64,000 nucleotides of DNA from NCBI GenBank assembly GCA_963772515.1, contig CAVYXC010000003.1:62001-126000 (forward strand), read 5' to 3'. The notes below the pieces were generated by a model. The model had not been told where the DNA came from. It ran no database searches and was given only the letters and a program-made list of their open reading frames with translations. Source of the stretch: JAFAHD01 sp963772515. GTDB taxonomy: Bacteria; Vulcanimicrobiota; Vulcanimicrobiia; Eremiobacterales; Eremiobacteraceae. Of this stretch, positions 54,846 to 63,316 are shown one piece after another (the first letter of the stretch is position 1; each line of letters begins with the position of its first letter). A program made the position numbers and the translations under genes.

Positions 54846-56296
54846 GCGAGCTTGCTACCGTAGATATCGAAGCTTTAGTACGCCATCTCTACCCGAGCAG
54901 CCTGATCGGCGAGAGCAATCACGAACGTGAGCGCCTGGCGACCTGTCCATGGTGCGACGTTCCGTCGCAGACCTTGCGCTTGAACATAGGAACTAGCTCC
55001 TTCGCCTGCGATGAATGCCGCTCTCACGGTAACGCGCTTGTTCTGGTGCAGAAGGCGCTCGACTGTAAATCGCCGGCGGGCTTCGCCTACCTGCGCGAGC
55101 ACAAGTTTCTGCCTGAGCTGCCTGCGAGCAATGGCATTGCCCACAGGGTCACTCAGGCCATCGGCGGCCACGATGGCGTCTCGCTCCTCACAGTTCGCGC
55201 CAGCGCTGTGCGGCCGCAAGGCGTGCGCTGGCTGTGGGGCGGTCGCATCCCCCGCGGTAAGATCACGCTCCTGGTGGGAGATCCTGGTAGCGGCAAGTCG
55301 ATGGCGTCGTGTGATCTCGCCGCACGGCTCACCACCGGCCGCAGCATGCCAGGCGATACCAAAGCGCTCATCGAGCCTTGCGACGTCCTGATATTGAACT
55401 TCGAGGACGGCATCGAGGACACCATCGTCCCCAGACTAATCGCCTCGCTCGCCGATCTCGACAGAGTGCACATCATGGAAGCCGCACAGCTGCCGGATGG
55501 CCGCAGGCGCATCTTCAACCTCTGCGATCTTGGTGCAATCGAAGCCAAGCTCGCGGAGCGTCCAAACATACGCGCGCTGATAATCGACCCGATGGGCGGC
55601 GCGATGGCCGGTGTTGACAGTCATAAGGATGCCGAAACCCGGTCGGCGCTGGCACCGCTCGCCAACCTCGCCGAAGGCCACGACATCAGCGTGCTGTGCG
55701 TGGCGCATCTCAACAAGGCCGAAAGCCAAAAGGCGGTCTACCGGATCGGCGGATCAATCGCATTCATTGGCTTGCCACGCTCCGTGTTGCTATTCGCCCG
55801 CGACGAAGAACAGGGACGCTCAGTTTGCGCATCGCTGAAGTCCAACCTTGGACCTATGCCGCCCTCGCTCGAATACCGCGCCGTCGACAATCACATCGAG
55901 TGGGCCGGTGTCGCCAACACAACCGCCGCTGATCTCCTCGCGCCGCCGCAACACCACGAACGCGGCCGGCCACCCCAATCCCGCACCATCGCAGAGTCGT
56001 TCATTCTTGAACAGATTGCACACGGCAAGCGTCTGGCGACGGATATTCGGAGCGCCGCCGAGAGAGCTGGCATACCGAAGCGGACGCTCGAGCGTGCGTC
56101 GCACCAACTGCAGGACCAGGAACGACTGTTCGTGTTCAAGGGCGGCTACGGTGAGGGATGGTACTGGTCACCAACGCCCAGAACCGTCGAGGCCCCACAC
56201 GCGGCGTTGCGTGCCAGCGCTTTGATTGAGCGTGAATCTAGCTCAGGGCGGCACTTAAGGTTTCAAGGGGTGGATAGAGGTGCTCAAACCCAATGA
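54842..56296 (+). CDS. Zinc-finger RecA-like replicative helicase (RepA/AAA_25 type)
   Basis: 484 residues. A zinc-binding N-terminus (CPWC...CDEC, about 35-65) resembles primase zinc fingers; the RecA-like domain carries Walker A LLVGDPGSGKSMA (about 142-154) and Walker B ALIIDPMGGAM (about 244-254). This is the arrangement of phage and plasmid replication proteins. The primase catalytic domain itself is absent, so it may be a helicase with primase-like finger. GTG start overlaps the previous gene. Confidence 0.82.
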   Translation: MSELATVDIEALVRHLYPSSLIGESNHERERLATCPWCDVPSQTLRLNIGTSSFACDECRSHGNALVLVQKALDCKSPAGFAYLREHKFLPELPASNGIAHRVTQAIGGHDGVSLLTVRASAVRPQGVRWLWGGRIPRGKITLLVGDPGSGKSMASCDLAARLTTGRSMPGDTKALIEPCDVLILNFEDGIEDTIVPRLIASLADLDRVHIMEAAQLPDGRRRIFNLCDLGAIEAKLAERPNIRALIIDPMGGAMAGVDSHKDAETRSALAPLANLAEGHDISVLCVAHLNKAESQKAVYRIGGSIAFIGLPRSVLLFARDEEQGRSVCASLKSNLGPMPPSLEYRAVDNHIEWAGVANTTAADLLAPPQHHERGRPPQSRTIAESFILEQIAHGKRLATDIRSAAERAGIPKRTLERASHQLQDQERLFVFKGGYGEGWYWSPTPRTVEAPHAALRASALIERESSSGRHLRFQGVDRGAQTQ

Positions 56297-56363
56297 GCGT
56301 TAAGCGTTCAACCGGCGTCAGCTGCCTGAAACCGCCAGTTTAGCGCCGCAATGGGGTGTGTGC

Positions 56364-57932
56364 ATGCTGCTCAAACGTATTTCATCGCTTGCTTTCATCG
56401 CGATGACCGTAGTCGCAGTCGCATTCGCCGTCGGCTGCGGCGGTCACGGAGCAATTCCCCAACAATCAATACCTTCCGGCCCTGGACAGATCCCAAATCC
56501 GTTCCAATCCGGCGCGGTAGCGACGGCGCAACTACGGATAGTTTCCGTGAGCAAGAACGGCCCAACTGGCATCCATCCTCTTTACAGTGGCCCTAAATGC
56601 GATGGTAGCGGATCTCCTCCGCCGCTTGTCAACAAACTCAATATCAATCAAGGGGGATCGATAACAGTCTCCATTAGTCCAACGCCCGCGTCGAATGCTG
56701 GAACTTGGACGCTAGAAACCCCAAGCCCAATTCCTGCTGGTTGGAGTCAGGCGATACACACTCCGCCGCCGGGCACTCATGAGTTTAGCTTCACGTTTAG
56801 CGCCGCGTCTACGGTCGCGGCGGGTAGCCAATTGTGCATAGTGGATATGTACAACGATCAAGATGGTCATTTCACGCAGCAGGGTTGGTTGACAGAGTTG
56901 CTCACCGTAATCGACCCTTCGCTGCAAATTTACGACATGGATAAGAGCGAAGCGCTGCCCGAGGATGCGCAGGATCAATTAGGGTCAGTTGTCGGCGGAC
57001 AGATGAACCTTAAAGCGCAGACGATCGACGGAAGCCAGATATCGAACGTTGTTTGGACGATCGGTGGAAACCCAATCCTAGATTATCAACTGTCGTCACC
57101 AAATCCATCGCCGCAGCCGCTCACGAATCTTGCAGTGAACCCAATCGCTTATTATTGGGTTCAAGGAAGTAACAGTAATACAGTCAGTGTGACCGCAACG
57201 ATTACAAAAAACGGAACACAGAAGCAGCACACCATAAGCGGTTATTACTTCGTCGCTACCCCTAGTCCGTACGAAACCGACGCGGCGCTTACATCGGTCC
57301 AGGTTGGCCAGTACATCAGCAATGATCCTTTCCCGCAGCTGAGTTTTGGAACCCAGATGAACCTTCCAAGCAGCGCGGGAATCCTCTACACGTCAGACAT
57401 GATGATTCCGGGAGGGGACGCCGGTTACGTGGCAATAACTCAACTTATTCAATCTAGCACTACGGTTGTTCCTGACCCGAAAGCATCTGGTACGCCGCCG
57501 CCGGTAGCAAGTACCGGGGGCCAGTGGTGGGACGACGGATGTAGCCTATTGACCTTAAGTCCAAATGGATCGGTTGATCAGAATATCTACTTCTTCAACC
57601 AAGCCTTTTTTCAGACGATCGACGCGCCAGCGCAGCCGTTGAGTCCCAACGCGCTCAGCTACACAATTAATGACTCGTTCAGAGGCTACTACATGTTCAA
57701 GATGGCCCCCGGTCAGAGTGATCCGAATAACGATTATCCTAAGACAATCTGGGTAAGTCTTGGCCGCCTCGATTGGTCATACACGGGTACTGCCACAAAG
57801 ACCAATGGCACCTGGAGTCTCACCAGTTACAAGAACCCGCTCTCATACATTGCAGCGACATCCCCCTCGGAACTTCCCACTTGGTCCAGTACGTTATATT
57901 CGCAGGGGTCCAATTGCCCCTCCGTCCCGTGA
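56364..57932 (+). CDS. Putative lipoprotein, element cargo
   Basis: 522 residues with signal peptide MLLKRISSLAFIAMTVVAVA and lipobox VGCGG. The mature protein is Thr/Ser/Pro-rich with beta-strand repeats (WTIGGNPILDYQLSS, DGCSLLTLSPNGSVDQNIYF), possibly surface-exposed. GTG 56358 is an alternative start. Base composition is clearly AT-richer than the host genes. Not recognised; a candidate lysogenic-conversion factor. Confidence 0.6.
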   Translation: MLLKRISSLAFIAMTVVAVAFAVGCGGHGAIPQQSIPSGPGQIPNPFQSGAVATAQLRIVSVSKNGPTGIHPLYSGPKCDGSGSPPPLVNKLNINQGGSITVSISPTPASNAGTWTLETPSPIPAGWSQAIHTPPPGTHEFSFTFSAASTVAAGSQLCIVDMYNDQDGHFTQQGWLTELLTVIDPSLQIYDMDKSEALPEDAQDQLGSVVGGQMNLKAQTIDGSQISNVVWTIGGNPILDYQLSSPNPSPQPLTNLAVNPIAYYWVQGSNSNTVSVTATITKNGTQKQHTISGYYFVATPSPYETDAALTSVQVGQYISNDPFPQLSFGTQMNLPSSAGILYTSDMMIPGGDAGYVAITQLIQSSTTVVPDPKASGTPPPVASTGGQWWDDGCSLLTLSPNGSVDQNIYFFNQAFFQTIDAPAQPLSPNALSYTINDSFRGYYMFKMAPGQSDPNNDYPKTIWVSLGRLDWSYTGTATKTNGTWSLTSYKNPLSYIAATSPSELPTWSSTLYSQGSNCPSVP

Positions 57933-57974
57933 CTTCCAAGCTTATGTTTGGTGCATTGGCGAAAGGACTTGCAA

Positions 57975-58598
57975 ATGAGATCAAGAGCTAAAGGGAGAGC
58001 GGCGCCGTTGACCGTGAGTCGTAATCTACAAACCGTATTCCTTGGGGCGACCTTGGCTCTCACGCTGTCCCTTGCTACGGCTGATGCCGCTGTTGTTAGC
58101 CCTTCGATTCGGAATGACATAGCCTCAATCAATATCCAAACGTCGGCAGCAACTTACTCGGCTGGACAGCCAATTCTCGTTCGCGTCGGAATCAAAAATA
58201 TCTCGCCGCAGACCTATGCGTTTAATAATGGCGCACCATGGGGCAATGCTCTATTGGTGATTAGGAACGCCAACGGAAACCCGGTATCAGCAGTGACGGC
58301 ACGCGACACCACGGGGCCTTTTAGAGCCGATGGCTATATGCCGCGCGTGGTTCAACCGGGCCAAACGATGTGGTTGTCCTGGGAATCCAACGATTGGTCG
58401 GATATTTCGCATTGGGGCTTCAAGCTCGGTCCAGGAACTTACACAATATCCGCGATCCCGTTGGTCGCCGGCCTAATACCGCCGACGCAGACCCAAGCTG
58501 ACCAATCGACTCACACATATTCCGCTCCGCAAGGGAAGTTTGTGACCGATTTAACTACGGTTAACTCAAATACAGTCACAATCCAAATAACGCAGTAG
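57975..58598 (+). CDS. Secreted Ig-like/BsuPI-like hypothetical protein, element cargo
   Basis: 207 residues with signal peptide TVFLGATLALTLSLATADAA, then a single beta-sandwich-like domain (ILVRVGIKNISPQTYAFNNG, WESNDWSDISHWG). ATG 57975 is supported by AAAGGA upstream. It is AT-rich like its neighbour and probably co-transcribed. Confidence 0.55.
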   Translation: MRSRAKGRAAPLTVSRNLQTVFLGATLALTLSLATADAAVVSPSIRNDIASINIQTSAATYSAGQPILVRVGIKNISPQTYAFNNGAPWGNALLVIRNANGNPVSAVTARDTTGPFRADGYMPRVVQPGQTMWLSWESNDWSDISHWGFKLGPGTYTISAIPLVAGLIPPTQTQADQSTHTYSAPQGKFVTDLTTVNSNTVTIQITQ

Positions 58599-58734
58599 AA
58601 TCATACGCCCCACGTGCGCAGGTTACAGAGTCTTCCGATTTGCCATGCGGGCGAGTCGTTAGGTATTGACTCGCTCCAGGCGGTCCTTAAGAGGTTCCCG
58701 GTTGGAGGCAAGCCATACTAGAAGTGGGATCTTC

Positions 58735-59352
58735 ATGGATTTAAAACGGCATGAATGGTTTCGCAATACGTCTTGGAACTCAGAAACCGAGGCCGCATTC
58801 TTCAAGAAATTGGCACGGGCAAGAGATAAGTCTCAGTACCTACGTATACAGGCTTGCACACTGGCCGATCGATGCCCTGAAGTGGCGTTGCGCTTGTTAG
58901 ATCAGTATTTTGCGACCGGTAAGCACTTCGGTGTGGCGCAGGCACACGTCGACCGCGCCACCGCCTATCGGTGCCTCAATCAACTTGAAGCCGCCATTGT
59001 CGCCTATGAGGCGGCTCTTGATGTGGATCCAACTCTCTCGACTCAGGCCTACGTCGAATTGCCGTTTCTCATCGCTACGGAGCGGTTGTCACAACATTAC
59101 GACCGAGCGATCTCTCTGCTGGAGGCGCACGAGGATCGCCCGGCATGGCCGCTAGAGCGCTTTCGCTGGAGTTGCGCTCTTGCGCTCATTCGGGCAGAAC
59201 GGGGCGACCATCGCGCGGCTCAGGAAGCGGCGCGCCGCGCGTTGGCGGCTTTATCAGAAACTCAGTCAGGATTTCGATATCATCCCCAGCTTGGACTGGT
59301 ACGAAAGACGGACGAATCGCTCCTCAAGCAGCTCAAGGAACTGGCAACATAA
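58735..59352 (+). CDS. TPR-repeat protein
   Basis: 205 residues with tetratricopeptide-like repeats (HVDRATAYRCLNQLEAAIVAY, ALALIRAERGDHRAAQEAA). It probably mediates protein interaction; partner unknown. Confidence 0.65.
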   Translation: MDLKRHEWFRNTSWNSETEAAFFKKLARARDKSQYLRIQACTLADRCPEVALRLLDQYFATGKHFGVAQAHVDRATAYRCLNQLEAAIVAYEAALDVDPTLSTQAYVELPFLIATERLSQHYDRAISLLEAHEDRPAWPLERFRWSCALALIRAERGDHRAAQEAARRALAALSETQSGFRYHPQLGLVRKTDESLLKQLKELAT

Positions 59353-59364
59353 GGCAACAGAAGG

Positions 59365-59745
59365 TTGCGCACGGGTCAACGTTACAGTGGAACGGAGGGC
59401 TACGCCATTTCTGATACTCAGGCTTCCATTCACCCTCTCTATATTTCCGTGTTAGTGACTCTTGGAATTTCCGCCTTTGCCTTTGGTCTCTGGGCATTCA
59501 TGCGAGCGAGCGCCTCAGCAACTCGGTTTGCAGCGAGTCTCAGAGAGCACCGCAAACCGATTTACTACGCTTTACTACGCGCGTTTACACCAACGCTCGA
59601 AGACGATCCCTATGGGCACATTAAGAGACGAATTATGGCGGCGGCGATTGGGTTCATGTTCATAGGGCTACTATCGCTCGCGCTTGCAGTTTCTTCAATT
59701 TGGGTGCCGTTGTGCGGTTCGTTCGATCTTCCACGCTGTCCTTAG
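59365..59745 (+). CDS. Small membrane protein
   Basis: 126 residues with two helices (VLVTLGISAFAFGLWAFM and AAIGFMFIGLLSLALAVSSI). TTG start is uncertain; 12 bases past the TPR gene. Not recognised. Confidence 0.45.
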   Translation: MRTGQRYSGTEGYAISDTQASIHPLYISVLVTLGISAFAFGLWAFMRASASATRFAASLREHRKPIYYALLRAFTPTLEDDPYGHIKRRIMAAAIGFMFIGLLSLALAVSSIWVPLCGSFDLPRCP

Positions 59746-60114
59746 ACAAGCCGTCGTCCGATAGCCAGGGCACATCTGGCGATCTACGCACATCCTCGCG
59801 CGCGACCAAAATATATATGGCGTTCTTCGAGAGAGATATGGCGATGTTCGAAGACCGCCACCGCCATAATTCGAGAGAGTAGGGGCGATCTGGCGGTCTT
59901 GACCGCCTCCCGGAGCCAGACTTAGGCTGTCCCGATCGCCCGAAATGACAGTACACCGGAACCAGTGTTCTGTGCTACTGATTGTGCCGAAATCGGCGCA
60001 AACCCGCATGAAACCGTAGAAAGCGCCCGGTTCGACACCGTACAATCTTCGGTTGCTACGTTAGGTCGCCGAAAAGTGTTCGTTTTGCACCTTTGCATCA
60101 ATCAAGGAGAGCCC
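59746..60114. other. AT-rich intergenic region before the terminase genes
   Basis: About 370 bases. It contains a GGCGGTC-TT-GACCGCC hairpin (59892-59907), two TTCGAGAGAG repeats (around 59827 and 59872), and an AT stretch (AAAATATATAT) that could form a promoter. I see no reliable gene; a 60-codon frame within it has no supporting signal. Confidence 0.4.
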
Positions 60115-60429
60115 ATGAGTCAACTCGCTGAGGCGCTGATCGCGCGCCTCGAGTCCCTGACGTTGGCGACCGAGACGCTCCTACTCGAGTCTGTCCAGTC
60201 GAAGGATCGCCAGGCGGCGGCCAAGCTCATCCGGGAACTCCGGGAGAATCTCGTCCGGCTTGGCCAAGCGCAAGCCAATCTGTGGCAGCCGGGCGCGGCC
60301 ATCCAGATCACGGACGATCGCCGCGTGATGCAGGTCTTCTCGAGGCTTTCCGACGCCGAGCTCGAGGCCGTCATCCACCGCGGCGAGGATCCCGGCTTGC
60401 CGGCGCTTGAGACCGAGGTGGAATCCTGA
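60115..60429 (+). CDS. Candidate small terminase subunit
   Basis: 104 residues, helical (EALIARLESLTLATETLLLE), with a CAAGGAG site before ATG 60115. Its place directly before TerL suggests a TerS role, but no sequence signature supports this. Confidence 0.5.
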   Translation: MSQLAEALIARLESLTLATETLLLESVQSKDRQAAAKLIRELRENLVRLGQAQANLWQPGAAIQITDDRRVMQVFSRLSDAELEAVIHRGEDPGLPALETEVES

Positions 60430-60509
60430 TCTCCGAGACAATACGTTCCGCGGCGCAGCTCGCTCGCCAGGAGAAGGCTCGCCGCTCTTTCCGAGCGTTC
60501 GTCGAGCGA

Positions 60510-61814
60510 ATGGGCGGGCTAGGCTTCGCGTTCCCGCCGCATATCGAAGCCGTCGTGTCCGCCTTATCCGCCGTCGATGACGGAGAATGCCGCCGGCTGG
60601 CGATCGTGTGCCCACCAGGTTTTGGCAAGAGCACAATCCTGCAGTTCTTCGAGGCGTACTATCTCGCACGGCACCCGGGCTGTCGCCTAATCTGCGCTTC
60701 GCACACCCAGGAGCTAGCTGATCGGAACTCGCGCACAGTGCGAGGGCTCGTGGACGATTCTGATCGCTGGCCGTTCCCGGTGCAGCTGAATGAGGACTCG
60801 TCGGCCGTGCAGCGGTGGGACCTGGACAACGGGTCCGGTTATCTGGCGATCGGCGAGGGTGGTTCAATCACGGGCTGGCGCGGGTCGATCGTGCTGGACG
60901 ACATCGAGCACGGCGACGAGTCAAGCGATGCGGCCAAGGGCGAGGCGGTCAGGTGGTATCGCGAGAACGCGGTGAGTCGGCTCGAGCCCGGTGGGTTCGT
61001 GGTTTCGATCATGACGCGATCGCGCGAGGACGACTTTCACGGAATCGTCACGCAGGGTCCGGGTTGGCAAGTTATCCACGTGCCGGCGCTTGACGAAAGC
61101 GGTGAGTCGACGTGGCCGCAACGGTGGTCAACACAGGAGCTCCTCGCGCGCAAAGCAGAGATGGGCACGCGCCGTTTCGTCGGGGTGTACCAAGGCGATC
61201 CGCTGCACGTCGAAGGCGCGGTATTCAAAGCCGAGTGGTTCCGGCGCTATACCGTCGTCCCCGAAGTCGATCGTGTGTATCTCGGACTTGATGCCGCGGC
61301 GAAGGAAGGGGTCGGGCACGACTACTCGGGTATCGTGGCGGTGGGCTTCACAAAGTCGTCGTTTCCAATATTGGAGGCGCTGCATCGGCGGGTTGAGCTA
61401 CCCGATCTGCGGCGGTTCCTGATCGGACAGGCCGAGCGCTTCAATCCGACGGCGATCTACGTCGAGGATACAAGCAACGCGATCGGGTTGATTCAGGAGT
61501 TGCACCGCGAATCCACGCTGCCGATCGTGGCGTGCAAAGTGAAGGGGAACAACGTCGCGCGGGTGGACGCGATCGCCGGTCTAGTCGAGAGCGGGCGCGT
61601 GCTGTTCCCGGCCAAGCCCGAACTGCTCGATCTGGAGCGCGAGCTACTGAACCATCCCAAGGCAGCCCACGACGATCTCGCGGTCGCGCTGGCCTTGGTG
61701 CTCGCGCAGATCGCGCGCGGTCGCAGGCGTTTCTTCTTCGGCTCGCTCGGGCGAAGCGGCCAAGACGCGCCGCGTTACCCGGTCTTAGGACCACCGGAGG
61801 ACTACCGCATATGA
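60510..61814 (+). CDS. Phage terminase large subunit (TerL)
   Basis: 434 residues from ATG 60510. ATPase: Walker A CPPGFGKST (residues 34-42), Walker B SIVLDDIEHGDE (about 128-139). Nuclease: LDAAAKEG, VEDTSNA and HDDLAVAL carry the acidic triad. The frame is open upstream to 60426 with coding-like sequence (SETIRSAAQLARQEKARRS), so the true start may be a CTG or ATC near 60426. A portal gene does not follow. Confidence 0.9.
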   Translation: MGGLGFAFPPHIEAVVSALSAVDDGECRRLAIVCPPGFGKSTILQFFEAYYLARHPGCRLICASHTQELADRNSRTVRGLVDDSDRWPFPVQLNEDSSAVQRWDLDNGSGYLAIGEGGSITGWRGSIVLDDIEHGDESSDAAKGEAVRWYRENAVSRLEPGGFVVSIMTRSREDDFHGIVTQGPGWQVIHVPALDESGESTWPQRWSTQELLARKAEMGTRRFVGVYQGDPLHVEGAVFKAEWFRRYTVVPEVDRVYLGLDAAAKEGVGHDYSGIVAVGFTKSSFPILEALHRRVELPDLRRFLIGQAERFNPTAIYVEDTSNAIGLIQELHRESTLPIVACKVKGNNVARVDAIAGLVESGRVLFPAKPELLDLERELLNHPKAAHDDLAVALALVLAQIARGRRRFFFGSLGRSGQDAPRYPVLGPPEDYRI

Positions 61815-62107
61815 ACGCTCATCAATTGATCGCCGCGTTCGGCGACACGATCGCTCGCAGGATCGCACGGCGCAAGGTCCCGCACCGTGATCCTGGAGCC
61901 GAGATCCCGGTGACGGTCCACAGCGTGCCCGAGGGCTTCGTGGATCTCTCGCCGGGCGTCTATCGCATGACGCATGCGCGGCTCGCGCGCTGGCGAGCGC
62001 TGGGAGTAGACGTGCGTGGCGGGGCGTCGAGGACCAAAGCGCAGCACGAAGCCAAGCGCCCGCCTTCAAGTTCCGGCTTCACGTTCGAAGCCATCCGCCC
62101 GTCTTGA
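61811..62107 (+). CDS. Hypothetical protein
   Basis: 98 residues, starting MNAHQLIAAFGDTIARRIAR. Overlaps TerL (ATGA) and the next gene (TTGA). Not recognised; conserved position between TerL and the alarmone synthetase. Confidence 0.5.
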   Translation: MNAHQLIAAFGDTIARRIARRKVPHRDPGAEIPVTVHSVPEGFVDLSPGVYRMTHARLARWRALGVDVRGGASRTKAQHEAKRPPSSSGFTFEAIRPS

Positions 62108-63021
62108 CGTGCGTTGTCTGCGGTGTGCCCGCTGGTCTTGTGATATGCCACGTCGCCGAAAACCGAGATGGCCGCCGACCCGTGGCCGATCAACCGCACC
62201 GAGAGAATTGGCCCGTTCCCAGTCGCGAGGTCTTTCTGCCGCAACGTGTAGAACCCGTGCTTATGCCCGGCAACATGACTCGTTCACAGCTCGACAAGTT
62301 GGGCGAGCGGCTGAAACGAGGTAACCCGTCCAAGGCGGACCTTATAGCGCTTGCCAGGTTTAGAAATGCGTTTATCGCTAGCACAAACGCTGTGGCGCAG
62401 AAGATCGCATCGCGCTTGGGTTTCGTAATGGCCAACATCACCCAGCGACCCGCCAAGTCGACACTTTCGATCATCGCCAAACTTCGGCGCGAACACTGCC
62501 GCCTCGTACAGGTGCAGGACATCGGTGGCGTTCGTATTGTCGTGTCGAAGGTTTCAGTTCAAGACCGCGTTGTCGACCTCGTGAAGGTCCTCTATCCCGC
62601 AGCCCGGGTGACCGACCGGCGTGGCACGCCCCAGCACGGCTACCGCGCAGTACATGTAGTGGTTCAGGAAAACAGTCATCCCATCGAAGTGCAGATACGT
62701 ACAAGAATGCAGGACGGTTGGTCGCAACTGAGCGAGAAGTTGGCGGATCTTCACGATCCACGAATCAAGTATGGGCGTGGTCCCGAGCCAATATTGGGGC
62801 AGCTTACTTATTTGACCAACTACTGCGCCAATGTGGAGGCGAGAGAAGTTGCATTAGACGCCTACAAACGCGCGGAAATCAACGCCTTGAACCGTAAGAA
62901 ACGCAATCGCAAAATGTCCAAAGGGGACAACGCGAGGCTCGCATCCTACCGGCGGCTCCTGCAACAAAGGCGAGACGCCAAGACCGCAATGCTTCGGTAC
63001 TTAAAACAGGTGACGTCATAG
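62104..63021 (+). CDS. RelA/SpoT-domain alarmone synthetase (candidate toxSAS toxin)
   Basis: 305 residues. The synthetase domain (about residues 58-235) has RLKRGNPSKADLIALARFR, D139 in VQDIGGVRIVV (Mg-binding), HGYRAVHVVV and E195 in EVQIRTRMQDGWSQLSEKLA. No hydrolase or TGS domain is present, as in small toxic alarmone synthetases. The first 57 residues contain CVVC and CH and may be a zinc-binding segment or untranslated; ATG 62263 or 62275 would give the domain alone. Encoded with a small overlapping partner. Confidence 0.85.
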   Translation: MTCVVCGVPAGLVICHVAENRDGRRPVADQPHRENWPVPSREVFLPQRVEPVLMPGNMTRSQLDKLGERLKRGNPSKADLIALARFRNAFIASTNAVAQKIASRLGFVMANITQRPAKSTLSIIAKLRREHCRLVQVQDIGGVRIVVSKVSVQDRVVDLVKVLYPAARVTDRRGTPQHGYRAVHVVVQENSHPIEVQIRTRMQDGWSQLSEKLADLHDPRIKYGRGPEPILGQLTYLTNYCANVEAREVALDAYKRAEINALNRKKRNRKMSKGDNARLASYRRLLQQRRDAKTAMLRYLKQVTS

Positions 63022-63254
63022 TGATATTCCTCTTGGTATATGATCGCTCCAGCGGCACGCTTCTTGAGGAGAAGCGCTACGATGACAATGATATCGAGGC
63101 CGCAAATGAAGCCCGCCTTGAAGCCGAAATTTGCCATGCCGACGACCCGCAAAACGTCGAGGTTGTAATCTTGCAAGCGGGCTCGCGCGGCGACCTAGAA
63201 AAGACGCATGCCCGATACTTTAAGAGTGTTGTGGAGCTCAGTCCCCGCCGATAG
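63021..63254 (+). CDS. Small partner protein of the RelA/SpoT gene (candidate antitoxin)
   Basis: 77 residues. Acidic/helical in the first half (EEKRYDDNDIEAANEARLEA), ending in EVVILQAGSRGDLEKTHARYF. The GTG overlaps the synthetase stop by one base. Position and size fit an antitoxin or neutralising partner, but identity is not proven. Confidence 0.65.
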   Translation: MIFLLVYDRSSGTLLEEKRYDDNDIEAANEARLEAEICHADDPQNVEVVILQAGSRGDLEKTHARYFKSVVELSPRR

Positions 63255-63316
63255 TCGGAATCGAGCAACCTGCGGATCGGCGAAAACTAAGCTCGCCGAC
63301 AGTCCACGAAGATCAA

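Noticed and set aside
59700..59882. A 60-codon ORF before the terminase genes
   Set aside because: Overlaps the preceding membrane-protein gene, has no ribosome site and no recognisable sequence.
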